Assembly (NCBI GenBank): GCA_030674185.1
Contig: JAPXFY010000015.1
Coordinates: 25,046,005-25,110,004 of the forward strand
DNA: 64,000 nucleotides
Source of the DNA: Monoplex corrugatus
Taxonomy: Eukaryota; Mollusca; Gastropoda; Littorinimorpha; Ranellidae
Direction: 5' to 3'
The notes under the pieces are model-generated. The model worked only from the letters and a program-made list of their open reading frames with translations, searched no databases and was not told the origin of the DNA. Both the position numbers and the translations under genes were made by a program. Position 1 is the first letter of the stretch. Each line of letters opens with the position of its first letter. Positions 1 to 11,944 of this stretch are shown in pieces.

Positions 1-690
1 TTCTGGACATCGTTGATGTTATGGTCAGATTTGTGGAAAGGATTGCAAGTGGTTTTTGTTGTTTGCATCAGATGTCGACCAGATATTCTGAAATATAGTT
101 ATTGAGTTGGCAGACTATTTCTTTTGTATACATTACTATCTTTATTATCTGTAAAATAAAATTTGCTACTGACGTCATGGCAAGATGGGCAGATGGAATA
201 GTCAGGTGCTTCCCGAGGTTAGAAAGCCAGCGATTCTTGGACACTCATTTCCTTGTTTGAATGTCGGGTTCGACAAAATTGCACTTCTTTACGGCACAAA
301 ATGTGTTTACAAATGTTTTATCTAGTCACGGATGGTGAATAGGGACAGGCCAAAACATTATTTTACAATCTTTTTGTCCTGCGCGTTTATGAAGAAAGAG
401 AAGCGAAAATTACACTGTATAGGAGGAAGACTTTTGCATAACAATTATAGTTATGCAACTTCTCATAGCTCATTACGAAGCAATTTTGACATTGGTTCCA
501 GTTGGAAAAAGCGGCCGCCAGTTTACATATCGTATATACACAAACTAACATAACATGATTAGGCTACCAGTCTTTTAAATGAAGAGGCAATTATCGATAC
601 TGGCCGTTCCAGTTTTCCCTTTGTTGTTAACGTGTTTAAAGAAAAATCGAAGAGAACTGAAGTCCGGACTAAATGATTACCTTTAATTAC
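1..690. other. unique AT-rich sequence, nothing recognised
   Basis: I see no repeat family, RNA gene or convincing exon here. Short open frames on either strand have no recognisable domain and look like chance openings. Confidence 0.4.
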
Positions 691-711
691 ATGCCCCTAG
701 TCGTGTTATTG

Positions 712-930
712 ATGGGCCTGATAGCCAAACTGGTCAGGACTCGGACTACCAAACGTAAGGTCTGAGTTCGACCCTGTCTGTGTAGTTCCTGGTGGGTGAG
801 GAATGGAGATGTTTTGGTCTTGCAGGTCATCATATGAGCAGACTGCTTGCGCCTGAATCCCATTCGTGTATCCATGCATACAGAATACTAGCTGATCAAT
901 TGATTACCTATAAGCCGTGTCACTGTCTGA
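712..930 (+). repeat. tRNA-derived SINE, copy 1 of family S1
   Basis: The segment opens with a tRNA-like head that has a B-box-like block (TGAGTTCGACCCTG) near 765. It continues with a body holding CCTGGTGGGTGAGG and a stretch around TGCCTGAATCCC-TTCGTGT. The same order of blocks is seen at 59569-59810, where the two copies can be aligned by eye. A tRNA-like head with a shared unrelated body is the classic SINE layout. The ends are approximate and no target-site duplication was identified. Confidence 0.55.
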
Positions 931-960
931 GGGTAACAAGAATAACCTAACATGAACACT

Positions 961-1119
961 TTATTTTCCTAAGCTGTACTGGCTGTAACAACTCTTTTGG
1001 CCCCACTGGTGTTGTGGGAATGTGGGAGCCTGCTGTATGGACAACAGAAGTTTCTCCATATCGTTCTGCTCAGGTGTGTGTTCTGGAGACGTATACCTAT
1101 CGGCGCAAGCCCAGAGTCC
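961..1119 (-). CDS. weak candidate 3'-terminal exon, unknown product
   Basis: On the minus strand a pyrimidine-rich stretch ending in TTTTGTCTCTAG (plus coordinates 1120-1131) is followed by an open frame of 52 codons. It starts in phase 0 with residues GLWACADRY and ends ...SQYSLGK at a TAA at 961-963. An AATAAA (960-965 on the opposite strand) overlaps the stop codon and could serve as a poly(A) signal. I do not recognise the peptide. Two other frames across the same bases are also open, which weakens the case, and no upstream exon was found. This is an inference from splice-acceptor shape plus an open frame, not a confirmed gene. Confidence 0.22.
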   Translation of the reverse strand, partial: GLWACADRYTSPEHTPEQNDMEKLLLSIQQAPTFPQHQWGQKSCYSQYSLGK

Positions 1120-1199
1120 CTAGAGACAAAAGGGAGCCATTCATCATCAGCCATGGGATTATTCACCCTTGGCTCTATTCGCGCTGACTATGGGGTTAG

Positions 1200-1660
1200 G
1201 TGATCTTGGAATTGGTATTGGCGTTTCACACTTATACCAGAGCCACAGACTTTAAACTCAATTGACAGAGCCGTAAACTCAGCACAGCTTTCCTTTGGTG
1301 ATTCCAGTCTGTGACTTGCATGATGAGCAGGTTTTTGTTTTGTTTTGTTTTTTTGCTCAGTGTGTCCGAATCATTAGCTAGATTCTCTTCTCTGCCATTT
1401 GATGAAATCTAAGTCCTTTCTCTCTTCAATTTCAAAACCTGACGTTGTTTGGAGTTAACGTGCACAGAGTGGATATAGAACTGTGCGAGTGTAGTGAATG
1501 TTTGTTGAATCAGTTCCAAAATGTTTACGAGTGCATTAACATATTTTGCGGGAAATAGTGTTATGATGGTGCCTTTTACATTTAAAACAAAGACAGTTAT
1601 TTCACAAGACTGCCTGTTTAACATACCTTTGAAAATGTTAACTGTCGACTGGAGGATGCC
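1200..1660. other. unique sequence, nothing recognised
   Basis: The segment is AT-rich with no recognisable repeat or coding feature. It ends in the pyrimidine-rich run that leads into the GT microsatellite. Confidence 0.4.
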
Positions 1661-2730
<1,070 letters not shown>

Positions 2731-2989
2731 TAGATGAATATTCACCAGATTGGGTCAGATTCAGTTTGTTAAGGAATAAGGACTGCAAATTCATATTTGC
2801 TAATCACGTTTCAAGCTCATAGTTACCTTTTATCGACAGTCACAATTTCACCGAAAATCGGCATTCACTGTTTTAACCATAGAGCGTTCAGTTGACTGTG
2901 TTCGTGCTAGATCCCGCCTGCTTGTCGGATATTTTTTTTACAATAATATGTCTTGTCTGTGTTTGTTGAACCATGACTCAAGATCTGAT

Positions 2990-3690
2990 GTATTGCGCCC
3001 AATCCCAGTAAGCAGCGTAAAAACTTACCTGTTTGTTGCCCAGCTCGGTGCTCAAATCATTCTAGTGGTTACACACGCGTTACACGTCCTACACGCATTC
3101 GTACCTGTTAACAAAATGAAGAATCACCGTGGTGTATACCATGTGACGAGCCGTTGAGCATCATACGCCGTCTTACTGAATGCTTGGACTTTCACGATGT
3201 GAGACATAAGCACTATACGGCGGACTTTTAGCCTCTTCAGAGACATCCCTCCGGGTGCAGTTTTCCAGTTTTTACAATAGATCAATAGATTTCATCTGAT
3301 ATGATTTTACGTCTGTGTGTTTTTCTTTAATTGCATTTTAGACTTGTAAGGATAATAGTGAGCTTGGTTTTCAGCTGTTGTCATCTTGCTGAAAGTTAGG
3401 TGTCGTTTTTAACGTGATGCTAGCTCTAATATGGCTTTTGTAGTCGGCTGGGCTATAAGCAATATAAACCTGAACCTGAAATCATTCTGGTGGTGTCACC
3501 TTGGTGTTTCGTAGGTCCCATTTTCCCCCTCACTCCTCCCCATTTCAAGACCATGCCAGCGCGTACGGTTTTGAAAGGTTTCAGGCGTCTGCCAGATAAC
3601 TACCGGCAGATTTGTGCGAAGCGTATATGGACTTGTCCAGGTGCGATTAATCCCTCTTCCAGAAACTCTGATCTCAGATTTGACTGCACA
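2990..3690 (+). repeat. SINE family S2, copy 1, broken
   Basis: Two S2 body parts lie here. 2996-3090 carries the block ...TTACCTGTTTGTTGCCCA with ATCATTCTAGTGGTT. 3440-3690 carries a Rep-A-like tail (GTAGTCGGCTGGGCTATAAG) and then the body containing GCCAGCG...GGTTTTG and TATGGACTTGTCCAGGTGCG. The same blocks occur at 5006-5370, 24085-24235 and, inverted, at 7375-7680 and 63205-63405. The copy looks rearranged, and its borders are approximate. Confidence 0.5.
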
Positions 3691-4570
3691 GATTCCAGTT
3701 CGCCCATGAGAGCGAGAAGGAAGAATGGGATCATCTCTTTGGGAGTGGGGGCAGGGGGAGGGAAGAGAAAAGAAGGCAAAGAAAAACGAAATGGTTACAA
3801 TTTATATTTTTAAATGTTTCTTAAAGATCACAATGTCCTTGAGAAGTATAAATTTTTGATTTTCTGTGATAATCTTGAATAAAAAGGGAGACTGTTAGAA
3901 TGGCTTGACTATTTCATCTTCTTGATTTTTCCCCATTCGTTTGTTAGTTTTTGTAATCATCGATTCCCAGTTGTTGGTTTTGCCTATTAGTGAAATGTAC
4001 ATTTTCATATCAAAAGAAACTGAACAGAGAAGGATGCCTATGTAAGAAATATTCCGAGTTTCCTTGCATCAGGCTCAGTAACCATGAACTAATTGATTTC
4101 TGCATTTGAACGGGGGGTGGGGGAGGGGGAAAAAAGAGAAACCTCACGTTGCGTGCGTGAGTGAGTGGGGAGAGAAAGAGAGAGAGAGATATTGTGAAAG
4201 CGGAGATAGCCAAAATAGGATTGCAAGACTCCAGGCGAGAAAGCAACCAAGGGGAAGAACCGCCCCGATTCGTATTACTTTCTTAGCGATTGAGATTACT
4301 TCCCTTGGACCAGTTGAGCTCCATTTCTAACCATTTAGTTTTTGTGTGTGTTTTCTCCATTTTTATTTTTATTTGAATTCGACTCTGGATGAGGGGGAGG
4401 GGTTATCAACGTAATTGTTTATTTTGAAAGTGGGACATACTATCCTGTTTTCTAGCAATAATTGGTGATTTTGTTTTTTGTTTGTTTGTATAACTTAGAA
4501 GTTCGACATTACATATATTGTTAAAAAATATTTCAACCTCGTTTTTCCATTTACATACATGCCCTCGTGT
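3690..4570. other. unique sequence with small purine-rich tracts
   Basis: The segment is AT-rich with a GA-rich patch near 4150-4190. I see no repeat family or coding feature. Confidence 0.4.
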
Positions 4571-4671
4571 GTGTCCGTGCGCGCGCGTGAGTAAGTGTGC
4601 GTGTGTGAGTCTATGTGTGTGTATGTGTGTTCAATTTCATTTAATGTCTATCCATATAATGTAATATTAGA

Positions 4672-4724
<53 letters not shown>

Positions 4725-4869
4725 CGTGTGCGCGCGCGCGCGCGAGCGAGCGTGAGTGTGCACGTGTATGTGTACTTGAATATGTCTGTGCACGCATGTG
4801 TGTGCGTGCGCGTGTGTTTGTGTGTGTGTTGAAGCGTGCGCACGTGTATGTATGCGTGTGCGTATGAGC

Positions 4870-4911
<42 letters not shown>

Positions 4912-4921
4912 TGTGTGTGTG
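4571..4921. repeat. compound (GT)n/(GC)n microsatellite
   Basis: Long (GT)n stretches are interrupted by alternating (GC)n around 4731-4746. Alternating purine-pyrimidine of this kind can adopt Z-DNA (established property). It precedes an S2 SINE head by about 85 bp. Confidence 0.95.
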
Positions 4922-5005
4922 TGACGGTGATGACTCACTACATAGTGAATTATTTGAATTGTCACGAATATCCGATCAGGCCAATACACACAAAATGAAA
5001 CAGTC

Positions 5006-5370
5006 AGTGGCCGCGCTAGCCCAGGTGGTTACAGCGCCTTTCTAATAATGCACAGTTCGTGAGTTCGATTCTCAGGCGGGCCGCAGGTTTTCAGTGAAAT
5101 AGCTGGCCCTTGTGGACGAAAGATGTGATGTTTCAAGTTCAATCCTAGCCAGTAACAGAAAAGTTGGCATGTTCGTTGCCCGTCCTAATGCTCCAGTGAT
5201 TCTTGTGATGTCAGTTTATTGTTTCATAAATCATAGGCCCTGTCCCTCACACCCTCCATTTCAAAACCTTTCAGCGCTTAGGATTTTGCGCAGTCTCAAG
5301 GAATCCGCCAGGTAGCGTGGTAGATTGAGTGGAGCGCGAATGGAGTTGTTCGAGTGCCATGAATTCTTTC
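5006..5370 (+). repeat. tRNA-derived SINE family S2, copy with intact head
   Basis: The head (5006-5083) is tRNA-like, with an A-box-like TAGCCCAGGTGGT near 5017-5029 and a B-box-like GAGTTCGATTCTC near 5061-5073, the two parts of an internal pol III promoter. It is followed by the S2 body: GCCCGTCCTAATGCTCC...GATTCTTGTG, then AGCGCTTAGGATTTTGCGCAG and the GGAATCCGCCAGGTAG block. This is the best reference copy of the family in the window. Confidence 0.7.
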
Positions 5371-5637
5371 TAAATAAGTTTTCAATTTTAAGAGCATACG
5401 ACAAATAGCGTGGAAAGTTCGGTATGTTTATGGTAGTACAAAACTTACGTCATTAGAGAATGCGATAATCTGTCGCATGGAATTTATGATGGAAAATTGT
5501 GCAGAGCTCTTCAGTTGTTGCAAATTAAGGTGATTAAAGACATGCTTTCCTGCAGAGATAATCTCTGTCAGTAATGAGTCCTTTTGAGGTTGGGCAATTA
5601 TAGACATATTAAGTGTTGTCACATGGATCTAAAGCGC

Positions 5638-5640
<3 letters not shown>

Positions 5641-5692
<52 letters not shown>

Positions 5693-5873
5693 GCACACAC
5701 ACATACACACGCACGCTCGAGCGCACAAACACACACGCAGGCACGCACACACGCGCACGCACGCACAAACACACAGACACATTCTACACACACACATTCT
5801 GTCTCACTCTCTCTCTGTCTCTTTCTCTCTCACACACATGCACACACACACACACACATACGCACACATACAC

Positions 5874-5931
<58 letters not shown>

Positions 5932-5975
5932 CACACACACGCGCTATCTCTGTCTCTGCCCCTTCCCTCTCTCTC

Positions 5976-6008
<33 letters not shown>

Positions 6009-6066
6009 GTCGGTCGGTCTGTCTGTCCGTCTCTCTTTCTTTCCCTCTCTCTTTCCCACTCTCTAT
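5641..6066. repeat. compound (CT)n-(CA)n-(CTGT)n microsatellite
   Basis: About 50 bp of pure CT is followed by CA-rich sequence, a second pure (CA)n around 5878-5940, then (TCTG)n and CT-rich sequence. Any open frames across it are simple-repeat artefacts. Confidence 0.95.
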
Positions 6067-6456
6067 CTGTATGTAACAAAATGAACTACCCACATTTTAT
6101 GATGGAAAAATTCCGTTGTGACAATTTTTTTTACAGTACATACGTAAATAATCTAGGGGAATCAGAAAAATGAATACACACATGAATAAACAAAACACTC
6201 AAATGAATAAAACTAACAAGCAAATCAATAACTAAATGAATTAAAGAGGCAGTGAGAGAAATAATCCTATCAAACCACTCCAACCACAGGACACTATGTG
6301 TTTATTAAAAGATTAATGCAGCTGTCGTTTTCTTCAGCTCATCAGATGTTACAGTTGCTGCAGTTTTCGTGCTAAATCTTGTAAATTTTGCTTCTTTGTT
6401 GCCATTTGTTGTAAGTTTGACAAAAGCAAATTGTCCCAAAATTTGTGTCTGTCTTG
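6067..6456. other. unique AT-rich sequence, nothing recognised
   Basis: Ordinary AT-rich sequence lies between a microsatellite and a TTAA-flanked MITE. No coding or repeat signal is visible. Confidence 0.4.
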
Positions 6457-6639
6457 TTAACCTTTTGACTCCCGCATCCTATCCATCAACTGCAAAAACT
6501 TCACTCTTTGACTTCCTCACCCTATCCACCAGCATCCTGTGGATAGGGTGAGGTAGTCAAAGGGTTACGTTTTTGCTTTGCTAACGTGGCTGACAATGGA
6601 GGATGTTGGTGGACAGTGGGCTGGAGTCAAAAGGGTTAA
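6457..6639. mobile_element. TTAA-flanked MITE, copy 1 (piggyBac-like)
   Basis: The 183-bp element is bounded by TTAA on both sides. Its terminal inverted repeats read TTAACCTTTTGACTCC inward from the left and TTAACCCTTTTGACTCC inward from the right. It contains a second nested inverted repeat built on CACCCTATCCACCAG and its complement. piggyBac-type elements duplicate TTAA and usually begin CCC or CCT (established), which fits. Other copies lie at 11120-11190, 33967-34116 and 34832-35014. Confidence 0.75.
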
Positions 6640-6936
6640 ATACGCGATTTTATTCTATTTTAGTTCGTTTCCTGATTTTACTTCAGTGATGCAATATTGC
6701 TTCTTATTTTATGCTATACGAGTAATAATTCCCTGTATTTCCAGTTGTTTAAATCTAGCAGTATCTTCAAGGAATAAATAGGCTAACTTTCATAAGGTTG
6801 GTAAGATGGTCAGAAGCAGATTTTTGTTTGTTTTGTTGACAATAAGTTTCAAGCAAAGTAGAAAGCGTACACAATGATTACTCTGTCTCTTTCTTTTGTG
6901 TACTCGTCTTCTTCCTTTCCTCCCTTCCCCCCTCAA

Positions 6937-6939
<3 letters not shown>

Positions 6940-6978
<39 letters not shown>

Positions 6979-6999
6979 ACACACACAGACACACACACA

Positions 7000-7043
<44 letters not shown>

Positions 7044-7243
7044 TATATATACACACACGTACACACACATGTACACACACGCACGCACACTCATACACAC
7101 ACGCAACGCGCAACCACACAAACACGCAGACACTCACATACACATACATACACACTCACACACAGATTTAAACACACACACACACACACTCACACACACA
7201 CACACACATATATATATGTATATATATGCACACACACACACAC

Positions 7244-7291
<48 letters not shown>

Positions 7292-7292
7292 G

Positions 7293-7352
<60 letters not shown>
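6940..7352. repeat. very long (CA)n microsatellite
   Basis: More than 400 bp of CA-rich sequence with short TA inserts (7203-7228), CACG variants and near-pure tracts toward the right. Frames here encode only Thr-His or Val-Cys strings. Confidence 0.95.
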
Positions 7353-7353
<1 letters not shown>

Positions 7354-7374
7354 TAACTTGTTTGCATAGTTTGG

Positions 7375-7680
7375 AAATTGGTCAGGAGGGATTCATCACA
7401 CGGGGACAGCGCCACAAGAGCCGTTCCCAATCCTACAGCAAGTATCTGGCAGACTCACGGACCCATTGTACGGGCAGGGTTTTGAAATGGTGGAAGGGGG
7501 GGGGGGTGTTGTTTCTGTAAAAACGGGATCTGTGAAACACTAAGTTAATCGTCTAAAAGCACACCTGTGAATAGACGTTAAAAGAAACAACGAACGAAAA
7601 CTAAGGAAACATCACCAAAATGTTCAGAGCACGAAGATGGACAGCGAACAGGACAGTTTTTATATTGCAGGTTTGATTGA
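7375..7680 (-). repeat. SINE family S2, inverted copy
   Basis: Reverse-complemented, 7375-7500 reads through the S2 body (CATTTCAAAACC, then GAGTCTGCCAGATAC, then a CATGTGATGAATCCC-like end), and 7600-7660 carries the Rep-associated segment with GTCCATCTTCGTGCTC. A short G-run lies near 7495-7506. Orientation and order match the copy at 63205-63405. Confidence 0.5.
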
Positions 7681-7759
7681 TTAAACTCGGGATATCAGAT
7701 CTTGAATCCACAGCTCTATCAAAAAAGCTAACCAGCGTGAATTACACATGAACCCTGCA

Positions 7760-8010
7760 CGACAGTCAAACCCATGATCCCAGTGTTATCAGCATGGCCC
7801 ATTAACCAAGTAAGCCAACGGGCCACAGAGGTTACAACGACTTTCTTATAACGCTGGAGTAGTGGATTCGACCTTTGTGCAAGCCATAGGTTACTTCCAT
7901 CTCCATCACCACCACCACCACCCCTGTCAATATTTCCTATTATCTCAGTTTGGTTAGAGTACCGGGCTGATAACCAGGTGGCCGAGGTTTGACCCTCAGG
8001 CGGACTACAG
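7760..8010. repeat. two tRNA-like SINE heads in opposite orientations
   Basis: The reverse complement of 7760-7810 reads GGTTAATGGGCCATGC...CATGGGTTTGA, and 7947-8003 on the plus strand reads GGTTAGAGTACCGGGCTGA...GAGGTTTGACCCTC. Both have the A-box/B-box spacing of tRNA-derived SINE heads. Bodies were not confidently matched. Confidence 0.4.
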
Positions 8011-9640
8011 TAATGTAACGAAATCTGTAATTGCCTCCTCTTTGTTTTGGTGTTTGTTGACTTGTTTTTCCATTTTTTAAAAGATAAGTTAGTGTCCACT
8101 CCATGCCTTTCACATTTCCATCTATTGCAAAGTATTAAGAAACATAAGACGTTACAACCCCACTATCAGATAATTTGTTTTAAACAGAAAGCACCGACAC
8201 GGATGAATCTGGTATGGCACGTGTCACTTACTTTCATAGCTGACATGATAGAGAGATCCAGACCGGCTAATTCTCTGATTGTCAGCAGCTCATCAAATCA
8301 TCAACATCTGACATCTTACGATTATAGAAAAATGTGGACATAAATGATCAAATCTCATACTGATTATCTTTTGTTTTGTTGTCAGGAAACCCCTTTACCA
8401 ATCCAAACCAAACCCTCGAAGACATTAACTGCTTTCAGATCTTTCGCGATTTACTTTGTTTCCCGTGACACTTGTAGACCAATCACAATCCACGAAAGCC
8501 ATAGCATCGGCACAGTGATAGCACACGGAGTTGGATGGCCGAAGTGGGCAGTCGGCAAGATGAAGATGCTATCGGTGCTGTCACTGGTTTGTTGTTAAGG
8601 CATGCCTGTCATTATGGGATGGTTTTCCCCCACCCTCGTCAGACAAATTGCTACACACTAAAATGAAAGCCAGCGTCCCAGAGATTTCTGCCGCGAGATG
8701 AAACAATGGCGCTGGTGGTTTGTCTCATCAGATAAAGTTCTGGCTGAAATCTTCCTTGTTCTTCCAGCTTCATGGAGAAAAAGGCTGTTGCAAGCAGCCG
8801 GTCATATTGCACTGTTAACCAAGTGACAAGGCTGCATGGTTAAAACTATTGTTGATTCTTCTCTCGGGATGCACTGGGTACTGGGTAAAACATTCCAGTT
8901 TTAACTGCATTATCGGATTAACTTAAGTTTTTGAGAAGTTGGGGCTGAAACCCCCCCCCCCTCCCCCTCTCCCTTTCTCTTTCTATCTCTCTTTCTCCCT
9001 CCCCCCTCCGCCCGTTCCCCTCTCTCAAAATATAATGCAGGGGAAATATCATTAGCAGACAAATGTTCAGTTTCTAACAATTTCTTCATCGTAGCAGATG
9101 CCAAGGCTTATGTAATTAATCCTCTGTACGTGCATTTTCTTGCCACGGTAACGTCGTCGTCGTCGTCGTCGTAGTAGTAGTAGTAGTACTAATGGCGGTG
9201 GTGGTGGTAGCAGTTGTGGAAAATAAATAACACGGAGATTATCTCTTTAAAACATGGTTAAGTTTTACGTATATTTTGCAGTCATTCTGTCTTTATCTAG
9301 TTTTGAAACTATTTTCTTTTATTACTATTTAATGGGTCTCAGTTGCACGATAAGGAGCATTCAAAATGTTAGAATTCGCTCTATACTGCTATCTTGATAC
9401 ATAACCCATGGAGTTACAGTTCCATTGTTGTTAATAGGTTATTACAAGTATTATTTCAAATCGGCGTTAGTTATCATCATGACAAATGTTCATCATGGAT
9501 ATCCACAGAGGACACCCCATCTGGTTGCCGGACGTTATCGGTCATTAGACAGCTGATTGCCCTTGTTGAAATAACTTTACTGCAAAGATATTTGTATAAC
9601 TTTTTTTACCTCATTGTCTGAAACAAATCTATATGATTAT
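8011..9640. other. mostly unique sequence; small triplet repeats
   Basis: No gene was recognised. A C-rich/pyrimidine-rich patch lies at 8940-9030 and a compound (GTC)n-(GTA)n-(GTG)n triplet repeat at 9152-9210. Confidence 0.4.
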
Positions 9641-9679
9641 TGATTCATGGTTATACTTGATTCATATTAATTTCTCTCG

Positions 9680-10075
9680 CCACAGTGGATTTACCACGTG
9701 AAACTCGGGATGCTCTTCCTTTTGAGAGCACGTCGCCGCGGTGCAGCGCCACCGATCTTTTTGGACCAAGATTTCAGAAAGGCCAGAAGGCTAATTGGTC
9801 TTCAAAGGAAGGGACAAGGGGAATCAGCTTCTCTCTCCAGCGTTTTATACCAAGGCAGCCGGTAATGCCCTCCTCGTCACTGTTTTCAACTGCCGTGGGA
9901 TCTTTAACGTGCGCAGGCCAGAAGGCACAGGGATCCGACTCGCATTTGTTCCCTTCTGAAGGACTAGGCGTTCAAATTGATTTTCTTGTCAGACTGAGGA
10001 GAAAAGTCAAGACCTCAACGGGGCGCGAACCCTGGAACCTCAAGTTTAGTTATTGGCAAGAGAACGTCTGAACCA
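9680..10075 (-). repeat. interspersed repeat with tRNA-like end (inverted)
   Basis: The reverse complement of 10020-10070 contains GGTTCCAGGGTTCGCGCCC, a B-box-like block. The body contains GTGGGATCTTTAACGTGCGC, a phrase I recall as common in molluscan interspersed repeats (recollection, not a search). It is GC-richer than its surroundings. No second copy was found in this window. Confidence 0.4.
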
Positions 10076-10079
10076 TTTT

Positions 10080-11119
10080 GCTACTCTTGTCTTTGTGCTT
10101 TTAACGTTGCATTATTATCATTATAATGTGCTGCCATGTGCAAAGGGTTTTCTGATCCTCATTTTAGAATCAGCTCTTGTTACGTTAAATTGAAATAATG
10201 AGACATTACATGTAGTGCGAGAAATGACATGCACTGAATTGCCTGAAATCACTGTGTATGTAAACATCTAAAATCTCTGCTAGTTGAAAATCGAGAAAAC
10301 GGTAAACTGAGGAACTCGTGCTTTTGCGAAAGGCTGTTTGAGACTCAGGTTGTTTGAGACTCAGGTATAAGACAATATTGTTTGCAATTTGTGGTATCCA
10401 CATTAAATCCAATTTTATTGCCGTAGAGGTGGATGTAGAAATGTAAAATCACCTGGACAGTCTGTAACACACGCATGAAATAAGATGATCGGAAATAAAA
10501 GGGAACGATCACATATCGGTCTAGTCTAAGTATTTTGTATTAAAACGTCGCTAAGATTGAAAATTAGAAGAGTAATTGTGGGGAGAAATTGGAAATTAAC
10601 ACCTGCGTGTTTTTAGTATATCTGAAACAAAATGAAGTGTTATTACTCGTACATTAATCTAAATGTCGTCTTGACTAGAAACGATACTAGAATTAAACTA
10701 GGACCAAATAAAATGGCGAATAATAGCAGTTACCCAAACCTCTAAAGTTAGTATTTAAAAGCAGGTGTAAATCTCCGTATCCAAACTTCCAGCTGCAAAC
10801 TGTTGAACATGCCAGGTGGAAACCTGCTGCAAAGTTCGTTCCGTAACCAGGCAGGTAAACGCATGTCCTTACCTTTAAGACTAACCTTGACAACTTTCCT
10901 TTAAACTGTTGTTAGCTAGTCAAAAGTTCCCATTGTCCGCCATACCTGTAGCTAAGATGGATGCCCATTAAACATTATACATGTGGCTAAAGGTTCTTTC
11001 CTTTAGGTCTTCAAGTTCTTCAATACAAACGTTTAGTGAATGCTCTCGTAAACGAATTTTAGTTTCCAGGTGAATTACCAGTCATGGTGTATTAGTCATA
11101 ACGCTCTCGAGTTCGCATT
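10080..11119. other. unique AT-rich sequence
   Basis: No gene or repeat family recognised. A 15-bp phrase TGTTTGAGACTCAGG is directly duplicated near 10333-10365. Confidence 0.4.
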
Positions 11120-11190
11120 TTAACCGTTTCACTCCCTCACCCTATCCACCAAGCTGTTGGAAGCTGGTAAACAGTGAGTCAAAGAGTTAA
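11120..11190. mobile_element. TTAA-flanked MITE, copy 2, short form
   Basis: A 71-bp copy with TTAACCGTTTCACTCC at the left and, inward from the right, TTAACTCTTTGACTCAC. It keeps the CACCCTATCCACCA block but lacks most of the interior seen at 6457-6639. Confidence 0.6.
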
Positions 11191-11286
11191 ACTGTCTCTT
11201 AAACTTCCGCCCTCATCACTCGGTAACATGTCAGCCGGTAGCGGGACGCGCGGTGTCGAGAGAGGTATTGTGACTATCTCTTGCAG

Positions 11287-11369
11287 CCAAGTGGACACGG
11301 CGAGTCAAGGATGACCCCCGGACCACGCCCTGCCCTTTCCCAGGACCCTGGGGAGACGTTATCGCTTGA
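11287..11369 (+). CDS. weak candidate 3'-terminal exon, unknown product
   Basis: An acceptor-like TATCTCTTGCAG (to 11286) is followed by a short GC-rich frame. In one frame it reads KWTRRVKDDPRTTPCPFPG then PWGDVIA and a TGA at 11367-11369. AATAAA occurs 245 bp downstream (11614-11619), so acceptor, stop, UTR and poly(A) signal are in a plausible order. I do not recognise the peptide, a second frame is also open, and no matching upstream exon was found. The local rise in GC against AT-rich flanks is the main reason to list it. Confidence 0.25.
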
Positions 11370-11880
11370 CCACCCTGACCACCGCCCATTTCCCTCCCTG
11401 TCTTATTGTTACTGAAACCATACAGGATCTTTCTCCTCTTGATTAGTGAAAAGTTGCTTCGTGTTCATTAGTACAGCAAAGCTCTCCAACTCCGCCATAA
11501 TACTTCATAAGGCCCTAGAATCTAGTTATTGTAGCCAGTTGCATTGTTGCTAATGTGGCCATTTGGTTGTATGTTCCGGATCGTTTCAAGTTTCATTTCG
11601 TGATTCATGCCCGAATAAAATTTCGACCTTACGGAATTTAATTGTAGGCGTAATTTGAATAAACAATTCTTTATTGAAAATGTCTTGTATTGTCATGAAT
11701 TTGAGCATTTAAGTTAATTGGGGTGGATTATTCTACTTGCACAAGTGATAAGGTGTAGATTTTTTCCCTGAAAAAAAAAGGGTCCTATCACATCATCGGC
11801 CACTGGTCTATAAAATTATAAACCAGCTAACAACCACTAAATAAACTAGAAAAAGCAAAAATTATCAAAACACAACGACC
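11370..11880. other. unique sequence, possible UTR
   Basis: If the preceding candidate exon is real, 11370 to about 11640 would be its 3' UTR (AATAAA at 11614 and a second near 11659). Otherwise nothing is recognised. Confidence 0.3.
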
Positions 11881-11882
11881 GA

Positions 11883-11943
11883 CCTCGGTGCACCAATTAG
11901 TATTTGGATGGATGACAGCCTGGGAACACTGGAGTTTTTGGTG
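11883..11943 (+). pseudogene. 5S-rRNA-derived fragment (3' half)
   Basis: The phrases TTAGTATTTGGATGGATGAC and AGCCTGGGAACACTGG match the 3' half of animal 5S rRNA (GTTAGTACTTGGATGGGTGAC, then GCCTGGGAATACCGGG) with scattered substitutions. This region covers the intermediate element and box C of the 5S internal promoter. The 5' half is absent. It is either a truncated 5S pseudogene or the head of a 5S-derived SINE; the flanking body gave no second copy here to decide. Confidence 0.7.
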
Positions 11944-11944
11944 G

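Noticed and set aside
5006..5083. tRNA-like sequences (also 7947, 16900, 21036, 23737, 41294, 59569) as functional tRNA genes
   Set aside because: Acceptor and anticodon stems do not pair properly and each is joined to a SINE body or LINE 3' UTR. They are tRNA-derived modules.
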